The notes: a model not told the origin generated them from the letters alone. A stretch of DNA of 9,137 bases from Verrucomicrobiota bacterium (GCA_019236035.1 JAFAJU010000525.1:1-9137), one strand, 5' to 3'; shown: positions 1-5,956, counted from the stretch's first letter. A program made the numbers and translations.

Positions 1-1
1 C

Positions 2-532
2 TTCATTTTCGGAGTCATTAACTCGATGGGCCAGGGTATCCGGGTTGAGTCAGCCTTTTACGGCTCTCGCGACGGCAGCGGCGTTGATGTCACCCGCCGC
101 GTCCAACGATTCGCTGACTACGGTGAACCTTTCCGGGTAAGCAACGACACGCTCAGGATTGACCCCGCTCCGGGCCGAGTTAAGGCGCTGGTAATTGTCT
201 ACTTCGTCAACGGATGGCGGATCTCCCAGACCGTGCCGGAGGGCGAGGTGTTCTATTTCAGGAACGGCAGGTACGCCGACCGCGATTCGGATGACTATGG
301 GCCCGGTTTTAGAGTCATCCGAGCTACTTACGGTACCAGAGGACGCTATGCGGACGTGACCGGCAGGGTTCGCGATCTGGTCAGGGATCGAGAGACCTTT
401 ATAGTCTCAAACGAGACCTTTGGAGTCGACCCTTACCAGGGTCAGCGAAAACGCCTCAGGCTACTTTATCTCCGACACGGTGAAGAGCGCGAAAGAGAGT
501 ATCCGGAAGGATCGTCGGTTAGGATTTGGTAG
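2..532 (+). CDS. Tandem DUF3395-like (DnaJC11 C-terminal-like) domain protein, 5'-truncated by the window edge
   Basis: Two homologous units of about 74 residues fill the readable part. Counting from the first Met (base 26), unit 1 is about residues 5-78 and unit 2 about 95-168. Both share the pattern A-x-YG near the start, then DVT-x-RV, a VSN-[DE]-T turn, DP-x-x-G-x-x-K and a closing PEG. This pattern matches the DUF3395 domain known from the C-terminus of eukaryotic DNAJC11 and from many uncharacterised bacterial proteins; the biochemical role is unknown. Basic, aromatic beta-strand-like segments suggest a compact beta fold. The reading frame is open upstream of the Met to base 2, encoding FIFGVINS, so the true start, and possibly a signal peptide, may lie outside the window. 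A GGAG lies 11 bases before the Met at 26, which is too far to settle the start. The TAG stop is at 530-532. The gene converges on the next one. Confidence 0.62.
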   Translation, partial: FIFGVINSMGQGIRVESAFYGSRDGSGVDVTRRVQRFADYGEPFRVSNDTLRIDPAPGRVKALVIVYFVNGWRISQTVPEGEVFYFRNGRYADRDSDDYGPGFRVIRATYGTRGRYADVTGRVRDLVRDRETFIVSNETFGVDPYQGQRKRLRLLYLRHGEEREREYPEGSSVRIW

Positions 533-549
533 GGATGCGCTCCGACGTA

Positions 550-570
550 GACGAACCGTCCCGGTTTGTT
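550..570 (+). terminator. Short hairpin after the DUF3395-like gene
   Basis: An 8-bp stem (551-558 with 562-569, one G-U pair; another G-U possible at 550/570) closes a 3-base loop, 18 bases after the stop codon at 532. No U-tract follows, so it is at best a weak or Rho-assisted terminator. The call rests on position and stem only. Confidence 0.3.
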
Positions 571-583
571 CGGTCCTGAAGAG

Positions 584-619
584 TGCAAAGCGGGACGCTT
601 CGCCTACTGGCGCTTTGCA
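584..619. terminator. Perfect 9-bp inverted repeat between convergent genes
   Basis: TGCAAAGCG (584-592) and CGCTTTGCA (611-619) are exact reverse complements separated by 18 bases. The right arm lies within the last codons of the minus-strand secreted-protein gene, and its stop codon (604-606) lies in the loop. The hairpin can form in transcripts from either side. It could therefore help to separate the convergent units, but no T-run supports a classical intrinsic terminator. Confidence 0.3.
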
Positions 620-1422
620 AAAGCTTCTTCCCGCTTGCGACGCTCGATCACAAACGTGTTGTTGTCGCCGTACAAGGTCCAGGGTCCCGGTGGAACTTCC
701 TTAAAATCTACAAAGCGCCAGTCGGTGACGTCGGTATTCTCTACCTTCAAATAATCCCGGATCGACGGCGAGACGTCTAGTCCGGCGCCACGATTCAAAT
801 TCGCACGTGGCCGATCGCCGCCAAAGACATACGTCCAGTGATCGCTCCGAAAGGGGCCCACATCCTCCCACTGGCCGTAACAGACTCGGTTTCCCTTCCG
901 GATGGCCACCCATCGCCCCTTTAGAACCGATTGGCCGGATTTGACGAACGCTTCTCGAAACCAAGGAATCACGTTGAAAGCCTCAGCCTTGGTCCGGCCA
1001 CCGCTGACGTCATTGTACGGAAGGGCCAGGTAAAATGGATTTTGACCAGGCACGAACCTTGCCGGGATGAACCCCCGGCGTTGACCCGGATCGGGACTAT
1101 CCGACCCACCAAAGTTTCTTGCCCAGTCACTATCCCAGGCACTCGAGCGATTCGGAACTGGGTTATTGGCCGTGGGTGTTTCGCCAATCCAGAAAACGGT
1201 CGTGACAATCTGGAAGTGCCACGGATATTTCTCGCCCGACTGGGTTCGGGGATTATTTTGCAGATTATTCGGTTCGATTTTGAAAAGGATGCTTTCGCGA
1301 AGCTTCATTGCGTTTTCAGTGAAGCGCGCGGCGCGATCATTTGGAGTCTGCACATATTGTGCGATTGCTCCCGTTGAGGTCAAGCCGCAAGCTAAAGTCA
1401 AGAGCAACCCTTCCATTCTCAT
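604..1422 (-). CDS. Secreted hypothetical protein, possible RlpA-like double-psi beta-barrel
   Basis: The product is 272 residues long and begins with a Sec-type signal peptide: a hydrophobic core at about residues 5-20, with predicted cleavage after AIA at about residue 21. Conserved-looking blocks follow: TTVFWIGE (74-81), SAWDSDW (94-100), NPFYLALPYND (128-138), CYGQWEDVGPF (181-191), GLDVS (214-218) and DWRFVDF...VPPGPW (234-248). The pair EDVGPF plus LDVS resembles the NDRGPF and IDLS strands of RlpA-like double-psi beta-barrels, including the Asp that acts in lytic transglycosylases. That assignment is inference; overall I recognise only a family of secreted hypotheticals. Export points to the periplasm or cell surface. 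The chosen ATG at 1422 has no Shine-Dalgarno; a second Met two codons later is possible. A strong promoter sits immediately upstream. The C-terminus is highly charged (residues 261-272). Confidence 0.8.
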   Translation of the reverse strand: MRMEGLLLTLACGLTSTGAIAQYVQTPNDRAARFTENAMKLRESILFKIEPNNLQNNPRTQSGEKYPWHFQIVTTVFWIGETPTANNPVPNRSSAWDSDWARNFGGSDSPDPGQRRGFIPARFVPGQNPFYLALPYNDVSGGRTKAEAFNVIPWFREAFVKSGQSVLKGRWVAIRKGNRVCYGQWEDVGPFRSDHWTYVFGGDRPRANLNRGAGLDVSPSIRDYLKVENTDVTDWRFVDFKEVPPGPWTLYGDNNTFVIERRKREEAFAKRQ

Positions 1423-1435
1423 AAAAAAGAACCGG

Positions 1436-1464
1436 AGTTTAGAAGGATCTTAGACCCGTGTCAA
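1436..1464 (-). promoter_or_regulatory. Sigma70-type promoter of the secreted-protein gene
   Basis: On the minus strand a perfect -35 TTGACA (bases 1464-1459) is followed by a 17-base spacer and a -10 TAAACT (1441-1436, 4 of 6 consensus bases). Transcription should start near 1429, about 7 bases before the ATG at 1422. This gives a nearly leaderless mRNA, consistent with the absence of a Shine-Dalgarno sequence. Confidence 0.65.
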
Positions 1465-1533
1465 CGGCTGATCTCGCCGCAAAACTGGTAAAGATTACGC
1501 CTCAACGCTAGAAACGAGTCTGATAATGGCGGG

Positions 1534-1557
1534 AATTAGGCGCCCGACGCCTCAATT
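1534..1557. terminator. Bulged 9-bp hairpin downstream of the LolA-like gene
   Basis: AATTAGGCG (1534-1542) pairs with CGCCT (1548-1552) and AATT (1554-1557), with C1553 bulged and a 5-base loop. The palindromic arms look alike on both strands. It lies about 420 bases beyond the stop of the LolA-like gene, so a terminator role is speculative, but it would separate that transcript from the next promoter. Confidence 0.3.
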
Positions 1558-1629
1558 TAGGCCAAATTCCTGAAGTTGAGAACCGAACCCGGGAACGTCA
1601 AGGAAAGCCTCGGTCTCTCCCCTGAAACA

Positions 1630-1964
1630 TTCCTTGTCCCGAAGGGACTGCACGATAGTAGCCCGACTCCGCAAAGCCTACGTCGCGACCGCAGAAGATG
1701 GTTTCGCGAACCCCTGGCTGTCGGGCGCGCCGTGGTCTGCGAAGGCGGCCTGGCACGAAGTGCCAGAAATTCGTAAGAGAAGGGAGCCCGTCCCGGAGGG
1801 ACGGCGTGATTATGTATTCGCGCGTTAGATCTACAAAGATCTTGTTGGCATGTGTTAGGCTCCGTGCTGGAAGCGACAGCGTCTCCTCCCTAATCATCCT
1901 GTCCCTCCGGGACAATAAGTCGCCAGGCGATAACAATTATTTTGGCGCCTATGGGTTGAAACCC
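1630..1964. repeat. Cluster of REP-like short palindromes
   Basis: Perfect small hairpins lie close together: GTCCC-gaa-GGGAC (1636-1648); CTGGCAC-gaa-GTGCCAG (1750-1766, 7-bp stem); CCGTCCC-gga-GGGACGG (1788-1804, 7-bp stem); AGATCT-acaa-AGATCT (1827-1842); TGTCCC-tcc-GGGACA (1900-1914, 6-bp stem); and GGGT-tgaa-ACCC (1953-1964). Three of them share the GTCCC-3 nt-GGGAC core. AGGCG (1925-1929) can also pair with CGCCT (1946-1950). Similar GTCCC/GGGAC palindromes are, to my recollection, abundant in intergenic DNA of Verrucomicrobiota genomes. Mobilisation by a REP-associated tyrosine (Y1) transposase is a possible but untested origin. No transposase gene is present here. Confidence 0.6.
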
Positions 1965-1976
1965 TGACGCCCCAAG

Positions 1977-2672
1977 CTACCCACCCTCAGCTGCATCCAG
2001 CTCCAGATAAGTCCGGGAAACCACTTTGCTACTCTGCGGATCCAGTTGCTCGATTCGGATCTGCTTAAATATCGTCTTCCCCTCGATCTGCTGGCCGGAA
2101 ATTACATCAAAGCGTTTTACCACTTTACTTTGCCAGTCAAATCCCTCGGCTTTGATCAATGCTCCGCGACCTTTCGCGATCCAAAGGCGTACCGCACTGT
2201 ATTCGCTGTTTCGAGAAGCGGGTTGCACCAGGACGATCGAACAAGTGATGGTCCGTACGCGTTGTTCGCCTTCATAGTGAGCGTTCTTCCAGTAGATAAA
2301 CCGCAACGAAAGATCATTGTAGGTAATGTCGGTGCCGCGCACAGGTTCGCTCAATCTGGAACCGGACAAGGTTTGTGGTCCGGCGTTTGTCTGGTCTGTC
2401 AGCACTGACCCGGTATCGTTCAGTTGCAGCTTTATCGTTTCCGGCGGGTTTGCGAACTTGTAGTCGAATTCAGTGCCCTTTAGCTGAAGCTGGAAAGGAA
2501 TCGGATCCCCATTTTCGGGCCGCAGCCGCCCGGATAGGGGGCGAGTGATTTGTGCCTGTGCCAAGCGCATTTCATCCAGAATGTCATTGGGATCTTCCTG
2601 CGCGCGGCTAAGTTGCGGGATCAATGAGCACGCTAGGAGCGCACTACAAACGTATTTCTTTGCTTGTCTCAT
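1977..2672 (-). CDS. Exported LolA-like (outer membrane lipoprotein-sorting family) protein
   Basis: The product is 231 residues long. Residues 1-24 form a Sec signal peptide (basic MRQAKK, hydrophobic core 8-20, predicted cut after SRA). The mature part is a run of alternating beta-strand-like segments. It includes GRLRPENGDPIPFQLQLKG (48-66), YNDLSLRFIYWKN (118-130), a single mature Cys at 144, VRLWIAKGRGALIKAEGFD (161-179) and KRFDV...QKIEG-like strands (186-198). This order matches the pseudo-LolA family often annotated as outer membrane lipoprotein-sorting protein: a half-barrel that could bind a lipid or acyl chain in the periplasm. True LolA function is not shown, and no LolB-like partner is in the window. 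The ATG at 2672 lacks a Shine-Dalgarno. The gene is divergent from the PAP2 gene with 41 bases between start codons, so the two may share a control region. Confidence 0.75.
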   Translation of the reverse strand: MRQAKKYVCSALLACSLIPQLSRAQEDPNDILDEMRLAQAQITRPLSGRLRPENGDPIPFQLQLKGTEFDYKFANPPETIKLQLNDTGSVLTDQTNAGPQTLSGSRLSEPVRGTDITYNDLSLRFIYWKNAHYEGEQRVRTITCSIVLVQPASRNSEYSAVRLWIAKGRGALIKAEGFDWQSKVVKRFDVISGQQIEGKTIFKQIRIEQLDPQSSKVVSRTYLELDAAEGG

Positions 2673-2692
2673 CTTTGAGGTGTCTTTAGCTT
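2664..2692 (+). promoter_or_regulatory. Weak candidate promoter for the PAP2-GT39-GT2 cluster
   Basis: TTGTCT (2664-2669) and TAGCTT (2687-2692) are separated by exactly 17 bases, matching 4 of 6 and 3 of 6 sigma70 consensus bases. The site overlaps the first codon of the divergent LolA-like gene, and transcription would start about 15 bases before the ATG at 2714. The spacing is right but the match is modest. No matching promoter was convincing for the divergent gene. Confidence 0.3.
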
Positions 2693-2713
2693 ACGCAGGC
2701 TTGCGACTCTGGC

Positions 2714-3364
2714 ATGGACAAAACTCTGCTGCTCTTCATAAATCGGGAATGGACGAATCCTTTTTTGGATTGGCTGATGGCGACCTTCACGAGCTTCGAT
2801 GTCTGGATGCCGATATTAGTGGTCGTCGTGCTTTTGCTTTTGTGGCGCGGTAATTTCCGAGTTCGCAGTTTTGTCATCGTGACCCTGCTGACGATTGGTT
2901 TCACGGACGGGGTCTTTACCCAGTCTATGAAGAAGCTGATCAATCGACCCCGCCCGAGTCAGGCGCTCGCCCAAGTGCGCGAAGTGAGCCTGGAGAAAGC
3001 AACACCCGCGATTCTCGGCGTTTGGAAACCTGTTCAGGTGTCACTCTCCGATCCTCCCGAGGCACCGGTGATAGGGCGGTCGTTCCCTTCCGGCCACGCC
3101 ATGAATAACACTGTCATCGCCACCCTGGCGGTTCTGTTTTTTGGACGATTGGGCGCGCTCTATATCATTCCGGCCGGAATTGTCTCCTATTCCAGGATCT
3201 ACTGCGGTTCGCACTGGCCCAGCGACGTGATTGTGTCCATTGTGCTTGGGGTCGGCTTCAGCCTGATCCTCGCCAGTATCATCAACCTCGTGTACCAGCG
3301 CCTCGTGTCACGATGGTTCCCCAAACTCTACCGCGATCATCCTTCATTGTTCGGTGCACGATAA
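2714..3364 (+). CDS. PAP2-family membrane phosphatase
   Basis: This 216-residue protein has all three motifs of the type 2 phosphatidic acid phosphatase family. These are K-x6-RP (K73, R80, P81), PSGH (125-128, with H128 as general acid) and SR-x5-H-x3-D (S160, R161, H167, D171; H167 would be the phosphate-accepting nucleophile). Hydrophobic segments near 31-44, 52-68, 132-152, 149-160 and 172-194 make it an integral inner-membrane enzyme, with the active site expected to face the periplasm. Family members act on undecaprenyl diphosphate, phosphatidylglycerol phosphate or lipid A phosphates; the substrate cannot be read from the sequence. The insertion between motifs 1 and 2 (82-124) is long and mostly polar. 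The gene leads a same-strand cluster, with GT39 starting 3 bases after its stop, which favours a polyprenyl-phosphate or envelope lipid substrate. No Shine-Dalgarno precedes the ATG. Confidence 0.9.
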   Translation: MDKTLLLFINREWTNPFLDWLMATFTSFDVWMPILVVVVLLLLWRGNFRVRSFVIVTLLTIGFTDGVFTQSMKKLINRPRPSQALAQVREVSLEKATPAILGVWKPVQVSLSDPPEAPVIGRSFPSGHAMNNTVIATLAVLFFGRLGALYIIPAGIVSYSRIYCGSHWPSDVIVSIVLGVGFSLILASIINLVYQRLVSRWFPKLYRDHPSLFGAR

Positions 3365-3367
3365 ACA

Positions 3368-4945
3368 ATGAAATTTCGGCTCTTCTTGCTGATCGCGTTT
3401 TTGCTCATATTGACCGGGATCCGCTGGTGGTTCGCAGCGAACATCGAGCTTTCGCCTGACGAGAGCTACCACTACCTTTGGGCCCAACACCCTGACGTTT
3501 CCTACTATAGTAAGGGACCGGGCATATCCCTGGCGGTTCTGGCCGGCACATCATTGTTTGGGTCCACGGAATTTGGCGTTCGATTCTTTAGTCCGCTGCT
3601 TGCTCTCGGGACGTCCTGTTTTGTCTATTTGCTGGCGCACAGATTGTTCCGCGAGAAAGTCGCGTTTTGGTCGGTTCTGACGCTGAATCTGCTGCCTGTT
3701 TTCAGCTTTGAATCGATCCTTATGACCGTCGACTCGTTATCCCTTTTCTTCTGGTCGGCGGCCCTCTATTTCTTTTGGCTCGCGATTGAGCGCAGCCCAA
3801 GGTTCTCCATCTTTTGGCCGTGCACCGGTGTCTTGATCGGGTTGGGCTTTCTTTGCAAATACGAAAACGCGTTTCAGCTTTTTTCGATTCTGTTCCTTCT
3901 TTGCATGGTGCCGAAGTTCCGGGGTGAACTGCGGCGGGCGGGGTTCTACGTTCTTCTGCTGGGCTTTTTGCTCTCTCTGCTGGCCCCGGTCATTTGGAAT
4001 CAGGAGCACGAATGGATCATGCTGGAGCACCTGTTTGCGCGGCGAGGCGTGGATGCGCTATTTGCGATCCGTTCTTCGCATCTCAGCGAATCTCTTGGAC
4101 AACAACTCGCTATCTATTCTCCTTTGCTCTTGCTGGGGTTCCTGGTGGCGCTGTTCGGCTCAATCAAAAAATCGTTTCAGAACAGCAAAATCTGCTTCCT
4201 CATTACTTTCGGCTGGCCGCTTATTGTGACGTACGCGATTCTGGCGTTGTATCAGACCGGCCAGCCGGGTTGGACCGGTCCGGCTTTCGTTAGCCTGGGG
4301 ATACTCGCGACGCACTTTTGGTTGCATCTTGCGAAACAGAATCGATTTGCCGGAGGAGCTTGTGTCGCAGCACTCATGTTGAGCGGTCTCCTGGGATCAA
4401 TGGCTTTGAATACTGACCTAGTGCGGATGGTGGGCATCCCGTTTCCTTACGAACTTGATCCCAGCTCGGCACTGCGTGGGTGGAAAACCATCGCTGAAAC
4501 CGTCGACAAATTTCGGGCGAATTTCGAAAATAAGCTTGGCGCCAAAGTCTTCGTGATTGGTGACAAATTTCAGACCGCCTCTCTGTTGTCATTCTACCTT
4601 AAGGACAAGCGCATCGAGGGACCGGGCCATCCGCCGGTTTATATTCCTGAATCACAAGACATCCAAAACGAGTTTTCTTTCTGGCCGCGCTACGACGAAT
4701 TTGTGGAAGCCGACCCTTCAGCGAAACGTGATACGACGTTTACCGAGGAGTCCGGAATCAATCCATTCATAGACCGAACGGCACTGTATATAACCGATAC
4801 CGCTGAAGCCGGCCCGCCTCAAAATCTCCAGAGCGCGTTTACACGCTGGGAACTGCTCGCAGTTTACCAGTTGGATCGGAGGCGCCAGCCGCTTCGCCAG
4901 ATTCGCGTGTTCGCATGTTATCAATACCAGACTCTACCGCTTTGA
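3368..4945 (+). CDS. GT39/ArnT-type polyprenyl-phosphate-sugar glycosyltransferase
   Basis: The product is a 525-residue polytopic membrane protein of the dolichyl-phosphate-mannose-protein mannosyltransferase (PMT_2/ArnT-like) superfamily. After the first membrane helix (about 4-22) comes the periplasmic loop with the family acidic pair D31-E32 in SPDESYHYLW. SYYSKGPG (45-52) follows and corresponds to the [YF]-x-K-P-P loop of ArnT-like enzymes; K49 would match their lipid-phosphate-contacting Lys. TVDSLSLFFW (120-129) carries D122. Roughly ten further hydrophobic segments run to about residue 345. The remainder (about 360-525) is a soluble, mostly periplasmic domain. Such enzymes transfer a sugar from a polyprenyl phosphate carrier to lipid A, a protein or another glycan; the acceptor here is unknown. 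The gene starts 3 bases after the PAP2 stop and its TGA overlaps the GT2 ATG, so the three are probably co-transcribed and translationally coupled. Confidence 0.87.
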   Translation: MKFRLFLLIAFLLILTGIRWWFAANIELSPDESYHYLWAQHPDVSYYSKGPGISLAVLAGTSLFGSTEFGVRFFSPLLALGTSCFVYLLAHRLFREKVAFWSVLTLNLLPVFSFESILMTVDSLSLFFWSAALYFFWLAIERSPRFSIFWPCTGVLIGLGFLCKYENAFQLFSILFLLCMVPKFRGELRRAGFYVLLLGFLLSLLAPVIWNQEHEWIMLEHLFARRGVDALFAIRSSHLSESLGQQLAIYSPLLLLGFLVALFGSIKKSFQNSKICFLITFGWPLIVTYAILALYQTGQPGWTGPAFVSLGILATHFWLHLAKQNRFAGGACVAALMLSGLLGSMALNTDLVRMVGIPFPYELDPSSALRGWKTIAETVDKFRANFENKLGAKVFVIGDKFQTASLLSFYLKDKRIEGPGHPPVYIPESQDIQNEFSFWPRYDEFVEADPSAKRDTTFTEESGINPFIDRTALYITDTAEAGPPQNLQSAFTRWELLAVYQLDRRRQPLRQIRVFACYQYQTLPL

Positions 4946-5643
4946 TGACTCCACATGTTTCTGTTGTTGTTCCCGTCTACAACGAGGCAGAGAATGTATC
5001 AGAGCTGCAACGGGAATTAGCGTCGGCCCTGAAAGAAATTTCGCACGAAATCCTTTTTGTAGATGACGGCTCTCGGGATCGAACCGTCGACCAAATCAAC
5101 CGTACATCTTCGGTCCGGGTCCTGGAATTTGAAAAAAATACGGGCCAAAGCGCGGCCATCTATGCCGGTCTGATGGCCGCACACGGCCACATCCTGGTAC
5201 TGATAGACGGGGATCTACAAAACGACCCTAATGATATCCCTCGGCTTCTGGCGGAGATCGACAAGGGCGCGGATCTGGTCTGTGGATACCGAGCAAATCG
5301 CAAGGACACCTGGTTCAAGCGTATGCAAAGCCAGATCGCAAATAGCGTCCGGAGCCGATTCACCAAAGATGGCGTCCGGGATACCGGATGCACCCTCAAG
5401 GCTATGAGGCGAGAATGCGTTGAAGCCCTTGTCCCCTTTCATGGTATGCATCGGTTCATCCCGGCCCTGATCAAAGGTTTCGGCTACAAGATCACCGAAA
5501 TTCCTGTAAACCATCGCGCACGGCTGCACGGCTTCAGCAAATACAGTTTCGGAAACCGCGCGCTCCATGCGACCATCGACATGTTCGGTGTACGCTGGCT
5601 ACTCGGCCGGCAAATCAAGATAAGGGTCAAGCCGGGGCGGTAG
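4945..5643 (+). CDS. GT2 polyprenyl-phosphate-type glycosyltransferase without a membrane anchor
   Basis: I place the start at the ATG of the TGATG overlap (4945), which gives 232 residues beginning MTPHVSVVVPVYNE. The frame also contains an ATG at 4915, but that start would add ten atypical residues and overlap GT39 by 31 bases. GT-A fold hallmarks are the N-terminal strand VSVVVPVYNE, VDDGSRDRT (39-47), DGDLQNDP (88-95, the nucleotide/metal-binding DxD region), DTGCTLKAMRRE (146-157) and HGFSKYSFGNR (195-205). The pattern is that of the DPM1/ArnC/GtrB group, which moves a sugar from a nucleotide donor onto dolichyl or undecaprenyl phosphate on the cytoplasmic face. Unlike ArnC or GtrB (about 310-330 residues with two C-terminal helices), this protein stops after WLLGRQIKIRVKPGR with no transmembrane segment, as in single-domain DPM1. 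It probably makes the lipid-linked donor used by GT39. The sugar is unknown. Confidence 0.88.
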   Translation: MTPHVSVVVPVYNEAENVSELQRELASALKEISHEILFVDDGSRDRTVDQINRTSSVRVLEFEKNTGQSAAIYAGLMAAHGHILVLIDGDLQNDPNDIPRLLAEIDKGADLVCGYRANRKDTWFKRMQSQIANSVRSRFTKDGVRDTGCTLKAMRRECVEALVPFHGMHRFIPALIKGFGYKITEIPVNHRARLHGFSKYSFGNRALHATIDMFGVRWLLGRQIKIRVKPGR

Positions 5644-5655
5644 GCGGAGCGTGTG

Positions 5656-5950
5656 AGTGTCAGTGCCAGTGTCAGTCAGGACGCGCTGCCGCGCGCTGAG
5701 AAATTGTGCTCGTGCTCCTGCTCGTGCTCGTCCTCGAGAATTCTGCGTATCTCGCGGTCAGAGTGATGGAACAAAATAATTGCCGAAGGATCGGACTCTG
5801 TTTTCGGCGCCGAAGTCCCATAGATCGAGCACGACGACGAGCACGGAGCACGATCCCCTCAACCTGGGAATCTGGGTTCAGACATGCCACGACGGTCACC
5901 GGGACGCGCGGCAGCGCGTCCCCACTGACACTGAAACTGGCACTGACACT
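5656..5950. repeat. 295-bp nested inverted-repeat element in a convergent intergenic space
   Basis: Three pairs of complementary arms are nested. Outer: the 21 bases at 5656-5676 are the reverse complement of 5924-5950, apart from a 6-base insertion in the right arm (about 5934-5939). Middle: GGACGCGCTGCCGCGCG (5679-5695) has a perfect 17-base complement at 5905-5921. Inner: 5712-5736 pairs imperfectly with 5826-5851 (about 22 of 26 positions, one gap). A 12-bp perfect palindrome TTCGGCGCCGAA (5803-5814) lies near the centre. The element begins 12 bases after the GT2 stop and ends 6 bases before the ppdK stop, so transcripts from both sides would contain it and fold. Possible roles are a bidirectional terminator or mRNA-protecting structure, or an inserted non-autonomous repeat. 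No gene or terminal target-site duplication is evident. Confidence 0.75.
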
Positions 5951-5956
5951 CTTCCC

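Larger units (their letters stand above)
1423..1976. other. 554-bp gene-free interval between two minus-strand genes
   Basis: No reading frame here looks like a gene. The longest, a minus-strand frame at 1598-1936, has a low-complexity, arginine-rich translation that runs through palindromic repeats. The interval contains the promoter of the downstream secreted-protein gene (1436-1464), a bulged hairpin (1534-1557), a 7-bp inverted repeat (CAAGGAA 1599-1605 with TTCCTTG 1630-1636), and a cluster of short GTCCC/GGGAC and other palindromes from 1636 to 1964. About 110 bases (1465-1533 and 1558-1598) hold nothing that I can identify. Confidence 0.7.

Noticed and set aside
931..1377. Plus-strand frame of 148 codons antisense to the secreted-protein gene
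   Set aside because: It is a shadow of a gene with a clear signal peptide and conserved blocks on the other strand.
1384..1392. Lipobox (LTLAC) in the secreted protein
   Set aside because: The Cys is only at residue 12 and the preceding residues do not fit a lipobox. A later signal peptidase I site (AIA) fits better.
1465..1625. Possible tRNA or small RNA
   Set aside because: No cloverleaf, T-loop or conserved RNA motif could be assembled; only one bulged hairpin was found.
1598..1936. Minus-strand open frame of 112 codons
   Set aside because: Arginine-rich, low-complexity translation spanning several hairpins; no domain recognisable.
1630..1964. CRISPR array
   Set aside because: The palindromes are 13-17 bases, unequal in sequence and irregularly spaced, with no constant repeat and spacer pattern.
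4915..4944. Upstream ATG for the GT2 gene
   Set aside because: It overlaps GT39 by 31 bases and adds residues not typical of GT2. The TGATG overlap at 4943-4947 gives the usual VSVVVPVYNE N-terminus.
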